Shown here piece after piece: positions 15,190-22,299 of a stretch of 36,820 nt of DNA. The notes beneath the pieces were generated by a model. The model saw only the letters and a program-made list of their open reading frames with translations, was not told the origin of the DNA and did no database searches. The position numbers and the translations under genes were made by a program. The DNA comes from Candidatus Gastranaerophilales bacterium (GTDB taxonomy: Bacteria > Cyanobacteriota > Vampirovibrionia > Gastranaerophilales > Gastranaerophilaceae): positions 1 to 36,820 of the forward strand of contig CALVCR010000051.1 in assembly GCA_944326125.1 (NCBI GenBank). The letters are read 5' to 3'. How positions within the stretch are numbered: the stretch's first letter is position 1; each line of letters starts with the position of its first letter.

Positions 15190-16588
15190 TTTGTTTCCTC
15201 AACTTTCTTTTATCAATCAGTTCCAACCCCATAAAGTTCCCTTCATGTGGAGACTTTGCTTTATAGTATTTATAATCTTCGCCAAATGTTTCATTATAAT
15301 ATGCATAAGGATAGGTATTTTCTTTCGGTTTTGGTTTTAAATTTGGATTATCAATCAAAGCGTACAGTTCATCGTATGATTTTGCCTGATATGCGCAATC
15401 AAGATCTTCGTAAGGGGCTTTCCCCGCAAATATTGATACTTTACCCCAGTATGTTGCTTCAAATCCTGTAGTTGAATATGTTGTCACAACTTTATCACAC
15501 GAATCCATCAAAGCATAAGTGTCAATTTTTTCATCCGGTTCAATAATTGTCAGGTTTTTAAACTTATCTTTAAATTTACGAATTTCTCTAATTTGTGTTG
15601 TATTGTTTTTCTTAGAAATGGTTAGATTCGGATGTATTCGTAAATAGAAATGCTTGTCAGAATCATCTTTGTAATGTTCAAAAAGATTCTCCAGCAGTTC
15701 ATTTTCTGTTTTTGCAAAAGGATGTTTCCAACAATCAAATGCATATATTTCATCAATTGAAGAATTAAAAAATACTATATTTTGTTTATTAAAATCAAAA
15801 TTTTCAGGCAAAAGATTTTTAACCTGATCTTTTGTAAAAGATTCTATGGCCTGAAATTTTCCGACTCTCCTGTTATGAAACCACTCTTCGGCAAGCTGAT
15901 TTCTGTCGTCACCGGCTTCATTCCATAATGTTTTGATGTCTTTTTTAAGATTATCAAAGTCGTGGACGACAGTATTATTATAAATCCCCAATTTATTAAT
16001 ATTGGCGCCGACTTCATACGTAACATATGGAATTTTATTTGTTTCTGCAAAACTTACCAACGGATAAGTTATGGGGGTTCTGCCGGTAAAACAGTGGATT
16101 TCATCAAAATGAAATTCTTTATTATATTTAAAAATATTTTCCAGAATAATACATTCTATCTTAAAAATCTTTGCTAAATGTTTACCCCACTTTTTTAAAC
16201 TGTAATCATAATCTCTGGTTATGGTCATTATAGAACTCACAGGGCTGAGACCTATATTATAGCCTTTGTAGTCATAGTGCAAAGCTTCATCTAAAGAACT
16301 GAATTTAGGGATTTGAGGGATATTTAATTTTTTTATTTTAAGAATATTTTCTTTTTTTAAACCCGTCATCTGGGCAATTTTATGACAAGGTTTCAAACAT
16401 TTGCTGCAATAACCGATTTTAGAACAAGTCCCATACCAGCAATATCCTGGGAAATTACCATTGCAATCCAAAAGATAAACTTCATATTCCGGATTATCCA
16501 ACAGTCTTTTTAGAATTTCGCCAAACATTCCCCAAGACTGCGGAGCGCGGGCATGACCGTATGTAAATAATATATTTTTCTTAACCAT
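15176..16588 (-). CDS. Capsule/surface carbohydrate biosynthesis protein, GT-B-like
   Basis: A 470-residue soluble protein of unknown exact activity. It begins KNILFTYGHARAPQSWGMFG and includes a Cys-rich stretch (CWYGTCSKIGYCSKCLKPC, residues about 50-70) that may bind metal. In the C-terminal half, FYLRIHPNLT and then VVTTYSTTGFEATYWGKVSIFAG resemble the nucleotide-sugar-binding end of capsule synthesis transferases (KpsS/LipB-like or CDP-glycerol-transferase-like GT-B folds). It lies 5 bases after a glycosyltransferase gene and overlaps legB, so it belongs to the glycan operon. It could attach the nonulosonic acid to its acceptor, such as flagellin, lipid or capsule. No signal peptide or membrane helix is visible. 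I am sure of the locus role, less of the chemistry. Confidence 0.65.
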   Translation of the reverse strand: MVKKNILFTYGHARAPQSWGMFGEILKRLLDNPEYEVYLLDCNGNFPGYCWYGTCSKIGYCSKCLKPCHKIAQMTGLKKENILKIKKLNIPQIPKFSSLDEALHYDYKGYNIGLSPVSSIMTITRDYDYSLKKWGKHLAKIFKIECIILENIFKYNKEFHFDEIHCFTGRTPITYPLVSFAETNKIPYVTYEVGANINKLGIYNNTVVHDFDNLKKDIKTLWNEAGDDRNQLAEEWFHNRRVGKFQAIESFTKDQVKNLLPENFDFNKQNIVFFNSSIDEIYAFDCWKHPFAKTENELLENLFEHYKDDSDKHFYLRIHPNLTISKKNNTTQIREIRKFKDKFKNLTIIEPDEKIDTYALMDSCDKVVTTYSTTGFEATYWGKVSIFAGKAPYEDLDCAYQAKSYDELYALIDNPNLKPKPKENTYPYAYYNETFGEDYKYYKAKSPHEGNFMGLELIDKRKLRKQNAKK

Positions 16589-16593
16589 CTTAT

Positions 16594-17589
16594 TTACTGC
16601 CCGCCTTCTTCTGATTCTATAATAGCTCGTATTTCCGGATACTTAGAAATAATTTTATTGTAAGCATCTTCCGTATCCATACCCTCTGAATTGCCTCTGG
16701 AATTAATATTACGAAGAGCAACTTGCTGCGTATCTTCAACAGATACTATGGAAAGGTTATATCCGTTAACAGTTTTCGTCTTTGTTCTCCCAAGAACAGA
16801 CATTGCCCATAGCCAAACGTCATCATGGGTTGGAATTAATTCCATAAAAATTTCTTTGTCCTTAAAAATAGGAGAAAGTGAGTTTGGCGGATATAATACG
16901 GCGCCGTAGCCCATTAAAAGATTTTTAAAGGAGGGCTCGGAATAAGTATTTTCAAACATTTTATTAGTGGAACTTAACACAAAACGATTATTTTTGAACT
17001 CACCGCGCCAGGTTCTATTTGCGTGAATATATTCAGGAGCTTTTAAATAAGAAACAAGCAGGTCTTCAATCATATCATCCGTGTAATAAAAATCATCATC
17101 AAAAGTAATAATTATATCATCCGGATACTTTTGCATAGCCGGAACAAGTTTCTGATAGGAGCGCATATATTCACACCATTCTATGCTTAATCCAAAATTT
17201 TTTAATCTTAATAAACTATCCGGCAAATCTTTTTCCTTATTAGGGAATTCTTTTTCATTAAGCCAAAGTATTAACTTATCCGGCTTTATAGTTTGAGTTA
17301 ACAGGTTTTCAATTGTGCAGTGAACTCTTTGTATTCTTCCCGGAAAAGATGTAAGTGAGACAATAATTTTAGGCTGTCTTTTTAATGTATTAAGCCCAAA
17401 ATCTGTTGCAGACCTCTTGTCATAGTTTTTAACCTTATGCCGGACTTTAAAAAGAACTTTTCCGAATAAGAAAACAACATAATGAGCATCAATATCCCTG
17501 ATGGAGAAAAGATTGTTAATTTTATCCTGTTTTTTTACCATTTCTATAATTCCGTTTTTTTGATTCAAATACTGAATTAATTCTACCAT
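16594..17589 (-). CDS. GT-A fold glycosyltransferase
   Basis: A 331-residue protein. The region KIIVSLTSFPGRIQRVHCTIENLLTQTIKPDKLILWL (from about residue 75) is a typical GT2-like entry strand and helix. IIITFDDDFYYTDDMI near residue 160 supplies the DxD metal and nucleotide-sugar site, and a later THDDVWLWAMSVL resembles the acceptor-side acidic motif. It is the first gene of the locus, with a TATACT box 32 bases upstream. No Shine-Dalgarno sequence precedes the ATG at 17589; a second ATG at 17541 (MVKKQDK) is also weak, so the start is uncertain. It probably adds a sugar in the same glycan as the downstream leg genes. Confidence 0.78.
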   Translation of the reverse strand: MVELIQYLNQKNGIIEMVKKQDKINNLFSIRDIDAHYVVFLFGKVLFKVRHKVKNYDKRSATDFGLNTLKRQPKIIVSLTSFPGRIQRVHCTIENLLTQTIKPDKLILWLNEKEFPNKEKDLPDSLLRLKNFGLSIEWCEYMRSYQKLVPAMQKYPDDIIITFDDDFYYTDDMIEDLLVSYLKAPEYIHANRTWRGEFKNNRFVLSSTNKMFENTYSEPSFKNLLMGYGAVLYPPNSLSPIFKDKEIFMELIPTHDDVWLWAMSVLGRTKTKTVNGYNLSIVSVEDTQQVALRNINSRGNSEGMDTEDAYNKIISKYPEIRAIIESEEGGQ

Positions 17590-17620
17590 GAAATAAAGTT
17601 AAAAAATGTTTTCTTTGTAA

Positions 17621-17626
17621 AGTATA
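17621..17626 (-). promoter_or_regulatory. -10 box (TATACT) before the first glycan gene
   Basis: TATACT on the minus strand lies 32 bases upstream of the ATG at 17589, placing a start site near 17614. The -35 region is poor, so an activator or extended contacts may be needed. Confidence 0.35.
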
Positions 17627-17682
17627 ATCGAATTTTTTACAGATAGAATAATTTCTATTCTTAAAGGAGTAGAAGAAAATTT

Positions 17683-17784
17683 TACTAATGAGCAAATCTT
17701 AGTTTTACTAATAATAACCCCGCGTACTAATAATTCCGGAAAGCTCGTCTATCCGGAAATCCGCCGAACCACTGAGGGTGGTTC
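17683..17784. other. Structured gene-free stretch: three TACTAAT repeats and two hairpins
   Basis: Between the glycan locus and the tRNA terminator the sequence holds TACTAAT at 17683, 17706 and 17725. It also has an inverted repeat TTCCGGA/TCCGGAA (17734-17740 and 17752-17758) and a hairpin GAACCAC-TGAGG-GTGGTTC (17766-17784). No gene or promoter assigns it to either strand. Confidence 0.45.
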
Positions 17785-17805
17785 TCATCCTACCCCTTTA
17801 GCAAA

Positions 17806-17833
17806 CAAAAAAGACTCCCTTTTGGGGAGTCTT
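17806..17833 (-). terminator. Intrinsic terminator of the tRNA operon
   Basis: On the minus strand a 9-bp perfect stem AAGACTCCC/GGGAGTCTT (17811-17819 with 17825-17833) and a 5-base loop are followed by a run of T, 8 bases after the tRNA-Tyr 3' end. Confidence 0.85.
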
Positions 17834-17840
17834 AAAGAAC

Positions 17841-17923
17841 TGGGCAGGGGTGGATTCGAACCACCGTACACTCGCGTGAACAGATTTACAGTCTGTCGCC
17901 TTTAGCCACTCGGCCACCTACCC
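17841..17923 (-). tRNA. tRNA-Tyr (GTA)
   Basis: An 83-base class II tRNA with acceptor GGGTAGG/CCTGCCC, a D arm GGCCGAGTGGCTAAAGGC, and an anticodon stem around CTGTAAATC giving GTA (at 17887-17889). It has a long variable arm and a T arm GGTTCGAATCC. The discriminator is A and CCA is not encoded. It is the last gene of the three-tRNA operon. Confidence 0.95.
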
Positions 17924-17955
17924 TTATTTAGTTTTCAAAATCTTTTTATAAAATA

Positions 17956-18027
17956 TGCCTTTGACGGGATTTGAACCCGTGGCCTCTCCCTTACCAAGGG
18001 AGTGCGCTACCCCTGCGCCACAAAGGC
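17956..18027 (-). tRNA. tRNA-Thr (GGT)
   Basis: A 72-base cloverleaf with acceptor GCCTTTG/CAAAGGC, anticodon loop TTGGTAA (GGT) on a CTCCC stem, and T loop GGTTCAAATCC. The discriminator is A and there is no encoded CCA. It lies 32 bases upstream of tRNA-Tyr in transcription. Confidence 0.95.
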
Positions 18028-18142
18028 TTGTAGTTACCCATCGGTGGGTTACATCCGCCCTTTTCCAAATCTTAAGGTTTGCTTGTGCCGCCCTCATCCG
18101 ATTCGGAGTGTTTTTTTGCCCTTGCTCCACCGGGGGATAAAA

Positions 18143-18214
18143 AGCCGGTAATAGGAATCGAACCTACAACCTACGGTTTACAAAACCGTTGCTCTACCGT
18201 TGAGCTATACCGGC
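18143..18214 (-). tRNA. tRNA-Thr (TGT)
   Basis: A 72-base cloverleaf with acceptor GCCGGTA/TACCGGC, anticodon loop TTTGTAA (TGT) and T loop GGTTCGATTCC, with no encoded CCA. It is the first gene of the operon. A 115-base spacer (18028-18142) without any recognisable gene separates it from the second Thr tRNA. Confidence 0.95.
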
Positions 18215-18224
18215 AACAAAGTTA

Positions 18225-18253
18225 ATGATATAAGAAACAAAATCTATTGTCAA
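18225..18253 (-). promoter_or_regulatory. Strong sigma-70 promoter of the tRNA operon
   Basis: The minus strand carries TTGACA (18248-18253), a 17-base spacer and TATCAT (18225-18230), starting transcription a few bases before tRNA-Thr(TGT). Confidence 0.8.
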
Positions 18254-18314
18254 CTTTGACTTTCTGAAAATTATACTTATATATTTATTAACTCCATTAA
18301 TCGGAGGATTTTAT

Positions 18315-18341
18315 CAAAAATCATTAAAGTAACCCCGATAA
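18315..18341 (+). promoter_or_regulatory. Candidate flagellar sigma-28-like promoter
   Basis: CAAA, 15 bases, then CCCGATAA resembles the TAAA-N15-GCCGATAA consensus of FliA-type promoters and lies about 35 bases before the first rod gene. An 8-bp inverted repeat TTAATCGG/CCGATTAA (18297-18304 and 18345-18352) brackets it. Alternative sigma-70 elements in the gap have poor spacing. Confidence 0.4.
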
Positions 18342-18376
18342 ACACCGATTAACATGGGAGTAATGAGGTAAAATAT

Positions 18377-19075
18377 ATGCAAATAAACGGCGGCGTAAGA
18401 TTTTGTGAACAAGGTATGAAATCATCAATCCGAGCTATGCATCTTCAAAGTGAAGTGCTCGGCATGATTAATGAAAATGTTGCGGGTTTTGATAAAGTCG
18501 GTTTCCAAAGACGTGAACCTGTCGTATCCTCCTTTACCGAATATATAGGTGTCCACGGGCTTTCAAATACAATTGATGATGCCGTCGGCAGAATCATGGT
18601 TTCTAAAAATCCGCTTGATATAACTATGGCAAATAAAGGTTACTTCCAAATCCAAACTCCGGAAGGTGTTAAACTCACACGTGACGGTCGTTTCAAACTT
18701 GACAAAAACGGCAACCTCTTGGATCTTGAAGATCAGCCGGTGCTTTCCGATGCCGGTATGCCGATTAAGCTTCCCGTAGTTCCTGATAACCCGTCTCAGG
18801 TTGTTGTGAATACTAAAGGTAAAATAAGTGTTTGGGATAAAGCTTCCAACCAGCTTGTAGAAGCAGGCTATCTGGGTATTGTGGACGCAAACGGAATGGC
18901 GGTGCTTAACCCTGATGTTAAACAAGGATATAATGAACATTCTAACGTTGTTCTGCAAAATGAGTTTTTAGCCGTAAAACCTGTTGTAAGGAATTTTGAA
19001 GCAAACAGACAGATCTTTTTGATAGAAAGTTCCAATTTACAAAGAGTGATAAGCCAGTTAGGATCAACTTCATAG
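18377..19075 (+). CDS. Flagellar basal-body rod protein, FlgF/FlgG family (FlgF-like)
   Basis: A 232-residue protein of the flagellar rod/hook family. The N-terminus has the rod-protein helix with INENVAGFDKVGFQR in place of the usual ANxxTxGFK motif. The core follows as SKNPLDITMANKGYFQIQTPEG and TRDGRFKLDKNGNLLD, a signature shared by FlgE/F/G. The C-terminal FEANRQIFLIESSNLQRVISQL is the second rod helix, which packs against the first. It is slightly shorter than enterobacterial FlgF (about 250). A GAGG site precedes the ATG. It heads an operon of four rod genes, and the next gene starts 12 bases after it with an AGGAGG. FlgF versus FlgG cannot be settled between the two paralogues by eye. 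Confidence 0.85.
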   Translation: MQINGGVRFCEQGMKSSIRAMHLQSEVLGMINENVAGFDKVGFQRREPVVSSFTEYIGVHGLSNTIDDAVGRIMVSKNPLDITMANKGYFQIQTPEGVKLTRDGRFKLDKNGNLLDLEDQPVLSDAGMPIKLPVVPDNPSQVVVNTKGKISVWDKASNQLVEAGYLGIVDANGMAVLNPDVKQGYNEHSNVVLQNEFLAVKPVVRNFEANRQIFLIESSNLQRVISQLGSTS

Positions 19076-19087
19076 GAGGTCTAGAGA

Positions 19088-19801
19088 ATGTATAATTTAC
19101 AGGCAGTAATAAGAAAAAGTATAAATAATACAACAATGCAGTTTGAGAAACTGGGTTATCTTGCTAATAACCTGGCAAACTACAATACTATAGGTTATAA
19201 GACATCACGTTTTGAACAGATACTCCGTGAAGATGGATACGTTGACGGCGCAATAAGATGCAACGCGCTTCAGGGTTCAATTAGAGTAAGTAAAAATCCT
19301 TATGACATAGCTATTGAAGGTGAAGGTTATATTCCGGTAGTTTCTCCGGAAGGCGAAATTCAATATACCCGTGACGGCTCTCTTAAAAGAGGTGCTAACG
19401 GATATCTTATGACAGTGGATGACTGGATGGTCGGCGATGGAATTAAAATTCCTGCGAACTCTTACAAATTCGAAATTAAACCTAACGGTGACGTTATAAA
19501 CTATGATACAGCAGGTTCTCTGCCTGAAAAAATCGGAACAATACCTATTGTTCAGTTTGATTCTCCTGAATCTCTTGAGCAGGGGCATAACAATAAAATG
19601 GTTATTACTGAAGAGTCCGGAAATCCGAGAATTGTTAAAGACGAACAGAACATCAGGCAGTATGCTACTGAGGCTTCCAATACCAATATCTATGATGAAA
19701 TTAACGATCTAATGAGACTTAATACTTCAATGATTGCAAGTATGAACCTTATGAAAGTTGCTGATGATATGTACAACAAGGCAATTAACATAAGAGAATA
19801 G
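19088..19801 (+). CDS. Flagellar basal-body rod protein, FlgF/FlgG family (FlgG-like)
   Basis: A 237-residue paralogue of the preceding gene. LANNLANYNTIGYKTSRFEQI (near residue 25) is a close match to the rod N-terminal motif. SKNPYDIAIEGEGYIPVVSPEG and TRDGSLKRGANGYLM form the conserved core, and the C-terminal EASNTNIYDEINDLMRLNTSMIASMNLM carries the heptad-like rod helix. Typical FlgG is about 260 residues, so this is a compact version. It is preceded by AGGAGGT and followed 12 bases later by flgB. Exported by the flagellar type III apparatus; no cleavable signal peptide is expected or seen. Confidence 0.85.
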   Translation: MYNLQAVIRKSINNTTMQFEKLGYLANNLANYNTIGYKTSRFEQILREDGYVDGAIRCNALQGSIRVSKNPYDIAIEGEGYIPVVSPEGEIQYTRDGSLKRGANGYLMTVDDWMVGDGIKIPANSYKFEIKPNGDVINYDTAGSLPEKIGTIPIVQFDSPESLEQGHNNKMVITEESGNPRIVKDEQNIRQYATEASNTNIYDEINDLMRLNTSMIASMNLMKVADDMYNKAINIRE

Positions 19802-19813
19802 CGGGGTGTATAA

Positions 19814-20164
19814 ATGTCATTCACAAGTTTAGATTCAATGGGTAAAACTTCTTTAATGCTGGATTTGATATCACAAAGACAGCGTGCTCTTGGTGCCAAT
19901 ATCGCTAACGTAGATACCCCGGGGTATGTCAGACGTGATATTGATTTTTCTCAATATCTGGGAAGTATGAACAGTCCTATTGAGACTAAACTCTCATCCG
20001 CTCTCGGCCCTTCCGGTGTTATAGAAGATCGGACAAATCAGGAAATAGATATAGCAGAAGAACTTGCGGAAATCCAAAAAAACTCTATTATGTATACAAT
20101 GGCAACAAGACGCATGTCTAAAATTATTACCGAAATGAAAACGGTATTAAATGTAGGAAAGTAG
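19814..20164 (+). CDS. flgB: Flagellar basal-body rod protein FlgB
   Basis: A 116-residue proximal rod protein. The diagnostic motif LGANIANVDTPGYVRRDIDF lies at residues about 30-49, and the rest is helical with a C-terminal rod helix (IMYTMATRRMSKIITEMKTVL). It is shorter than the E. coli protein (138) mainly in the middle. The start has GGGGTG upstream. Rod proteins build the drive shaft through the periplasm. Here flgB follows the FlgF/FlgG-like genes, rather than leading a flgBC-fliE set. Confidence 0.9.
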   Translation: MSFTSLDSMGKTSLMLDLISQRQRALGANIANVDTPGYVRRDIDFSQYLGSMNSPIETKLSSALGPSGVIEDRTNQEIDIAEELAEIQKNSIMYTMATRRMSKIITEMKTVLNVGK

Positions 20165-20171
20165 GTTAATT

Positions 20172-20618
20172 ATGAGTATTCTTGAATCAATTAACATAGG
20201 CTCAAACGCATTAAAAGCTCACGGATTAAGACTTGATATCCATGCTAAAAACATTGCGAACATAGATACTCCTAATTACGTGAGAAGAATTCCCGTACTT
20301 AATGCTTCCGAAGATATTTCATTCCATGGTTTAATGAATACAATGAAGAATGATGTTTTCGGCGTTGGTACTCTTCCTTATTTGCAGGGAGGTGTAGTGT
20401 TTAACGGTTGTGTAGAAGATCCGACGCTCGGGGAAAGAATTTATTCCCCTGGGCATCCGGATGCCGATGCTAACGGGTATATACGAGCATCCAATGTTAA
20501 TGCCATGGTTGATATGGCAGATGCTATTATGGCTCAAAGGGCTTACGAGGCTAACCTTGCACTTATTAATATTTCCCGTTCAATGGCCTCAAGAGCAACG
20601 GAAATAGGTAACTCATAA
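20172..20618 (+). CDS. flgC: Flagellar basal-body rod protein FlgC
   Basis: A 148-residue proximal rod protein with the motif AKNIANIDTPNYVRRIPVL at about 26-44. The FlgC-type tail has YSPGHPDADANGYIRASNVNAMVDMADAIMAQRAYEANL, with the conserved GYI...NV..M.DM...RAYEAN block. Its start lies 7 bases after the flgB stop. fliE, which usually follows flgC, is absent; the next gene is a prephenate dehydratase-like gene with its own -10 box. Confidence 0.93.
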   Translation: MSILESINIGSNALKAHGLRLDIHAKNIANIDTPNYVRRIPVLNASEDISFHGLMNTMKNDVFGVGTLPYLQGGVVFNGCVEDPTLGERIYSPGHPDADANGYIRASNVNAMVDMADAIMAQRAYEANLALINISRSMASRATEIGNS

Positions 20619-20642
20619 TATTCTCCTATTCTTATTTTTAAT

Positions 20643-20648
20643 GTATAA
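20643..20648 (+). promoter_or_regulatory. -10 box (TATAAT) before the prephenate dehydratase-like gene
   Basis: A perfect TATAAT in the 53-base gap after flgC has only a weak -35 17 bases upstream (TTCTCC). It suggests partial independence from the rod operon. A GGAG site follows, 8 bases before the ATG at 20672. Confidence 0.35.
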
Positions 20649-20671
20649 TTAAAAACAAACTGGAGTTTATT

Positions 20672-21517
20672 ATGTTTAGAGATTTTAATGAAGTAATCTG
20701 TCTTGGTATGGGCGGATCTTACTCAGAAATTGCCAAAGATAAGCTTTTTAAAGCATATGATTTATACCTTTATCAAAGATCGTTAAGTTCTATAAAAGAA
20801 TGTATTGATTATGTTGATGAAAATTGTAATGCTATAGCTGTTTTGCCTGTTGAAACAACTTATAAGGGAATTATAAGAGAAACAATAGATAATCTTATAA
20901 TGACTAAGAATCAAAATATTCAGATTCTGGCAGAGACTATCGTGCCCGTTAACGACTGTATTCTTTCTAAAACGACTGAGTTTTACAGTTTGATGGGGTT
21001 AATAGCAAATCCAAATGCTCTTGCCAAATGTAAAAAATTTGTACGTGATGAAATGCCAAGACAACTAAGTATTGTTATGGCAGAAAATATGGATGAATCC
21101 GCAAGACTATTGAATAATTATAATTTAACATATTCAATAATAGGTACTCATAAAACTGCAGAACTGTATAATCTTAATATTTTAAGAGAACATATTGAAG
21201 ATGATAAAAATAATAACAGAAGATTTATTGTAATAGGTGACGGCACGACAGAGCCTACGGGAAAAGATAAAACCAGTATTGTGCTTTTCCTTAATGACAG
21301 GCAGGGTGTTCTTCTTGATATTGTACAGGTTTTTGTAAAATATCATATCAATATTACTCAGATTAATTCTAAAATGATGAATAACAGATCAGAAGAACAG
21401 GCGGTGTTTATTGATTTTGACGGACATTGGAAAGATGAAATCGTCAAAAATCTTATTTCAGATCTCGAACCTTATTCAAAAAGTGTAAGGGTTATAGGAT
21501 CATATACCGGATTTTAG
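20672..21517 (+). CDS. Divergent prephenate dehydratase-like protein with ACT domain
   Basis: A 281-residue protein with the two-part layout of bacterial prephenate dehydratase, which makes phenylpyruvate for phenylalanine. Residues about 1-190 are the periplasmic-binding-protein-like catalytic fold (GMGGSYSEIAKDK, VLPVETTYKGIIRETIDNL, LIANPNALAKC, IIGTHKTAELYNLNIL). Residues about 205-281 are an ACT domain (VLFLNDRQGVLLDIVQVF). Key positions deviate: the G-P-x-G-T-x-S start is GMGGSYS, the E-N-S motif is ETT, and the catalytic T-R-F reads NNRRF, with Thr replaced by Arg. The ACT ligand motif E-S-R-P reads INSKM. It may be an altered-specificity or regulatory protein rather than an active, feedback-controlled enzyme. 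It follows the flagellar rod genes without a clear functional link. Confidence 0.75.
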   Translation: MFRDFNEVICLGMGGSYSEIAKDKLFKAYDLYLYQRSLSSIKECIDYVDENCNAIAVLPVETTYKGIIRETIDNLIMTKNQNIQILAETIVPVNDCILSKTTEFYSLMGLIANPNALAKCKKFVRDEMPRQLSIVMAENMDESARLLNNYNLTYSIIGTHKTAELYNLNILREHIEDDKNNNRRFIVIGDGTTEPTGKDKTSIVLFLNDRQGVLLDIVQVFVKYHINITQINSKMMNNRSEEQAVFIDFDGHWKDEIVKNLISDLEPYSKSVRVIGSYTGF

Positions 21518-22182
21518 ACTGCAACAGATTTTTCATTCCTTTTTAAGAATTCAGTATAACTTTTCTGAAACTCTTCTTGTGCTGATTTGAGAGATTCCGG
21601 TGTGAATTTGAGTTCTGTTTTTGCTGCGCTTTTTGCAATTTCATCCCAGTACTCGGATTTAACTCCGAACATTTTTAAGATTTCGGACGGAAGTTTTCCG
21701 GCGGCTAAACTTATTTTAGCTAAGAACTTTGTTTCAAGTTTTTTTATGCTTTCATTTGTGTAGTCGGCTGCAAAATCAGCAGTTTTGTCCTGATACTCAA
21801 ATGTTAATTTATCAAGCATTCTTTCATTGATGCCGCTATGGTCAAGTGCCCCTGTGAACATATCAAGGTTTTCCGTATATTTAAGCCCTGGAAATCTGCT
21901 GTTTGTTACATCAATTTTATAATAAGTTTTGTTAGACCATATATAACTTCCCTGAACATTTTTAGTGATTTCAGGTAAAATATTGGTGTATTTATCACCG
22001 GCATTATCAATAAGTTTTTTCATACCCTCAAGCTGTTTAAGTCTATGAGCCTTGTTGTCTCCAATTCTTATAAAAGGAGCTGTTTCCAAGGTTCTATAGA
22101 TTTTACCATAATTTAGAATTTTTGCTTGAAAACTCGGGCTATTGGAATAGTTTGTAGTTGCTGTAATACTGTTAACGTTCAT
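21514..22182 (-). CDS. Hypothetical protein with N-terminal PSFQAK motif
   Basis: A 222-residue protein that I cannot assign to a family. It starts MNVNSITATTNYSNSPSFQAKILNYG, a polar Ser/Thr/Asn-rich leader ending in P-S-F-Q-A. A similar leader (SPAFQGT) is seen in the small protein at 36250-36528. The rest is soluble, Lys-rich and mixed helical, with no signal peptide, membrane helix or Cys. The ATG has GGAG seven bases upstream. The 3' end overlaps the end of the dehydratase-like gene by 4 bases in convergent orientation. A function near flagella or cell division cannot be inferred from position alone. Confidence 0.7.
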   Translation of the reverse strand: MNVNSITATTNYSNSPSFQAKILNYGKIYRTLETAPFIRIGDNKAHRLKQLEGMKKLIDNAGDKYTNILPEITKNVQGSYIWSNKTYYKIDVTNSRFPGLKYTENLDMFTGALDHSGINERMLDKLTFEYQDKTADFAADYTNESIKKLETKFLAKISLAAGKLPSEILKMFGVKSEYWDEIAKSAAKTELKFTPESLKSAQEEFQKSYTEFLKRNEKSVAV

Positions 22183-22253
22183 TCTTACTCCTTATATTTA
22201 GGGATGAATAGATTAAAACACATAATTATTTTTTTTGCTAGGTAGAAATTATT

Positions 22254-22282
22254 GGAGCGGATTCTCTTAGAAAATCCGCTCC
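22254..22282 (-). terminator. Hairpin terminator after the min operon
   Basis: A 10-bp perfect stem GGAGCGGATT/AATCCGCTCC with a 9-base loop lies 18 bases after the minE stop. The minus-strand tail (AATAATTTCT) is only moderately T-rich, so termination strength is uncertain. Confidence 0.6.
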
Positions 22283-22299
22283 TTATATTTTTTAATAAC

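Noticed and set aside
17924-18140. Open frames across the tRNA operon on both strands
   Set aside because: They run through two tRNA genes and their spacer; the translated protein is only tRNA sequence read as codons.
18028-18142. Possible extra or decayed tRNA in the spacer between the two Thr tRNAs
   Set aside because: A GGTGGAGCA-like string resembles a tRNA D arm, but no acceptor, anticodon or T arm can be folded. Treated as plain spacer.
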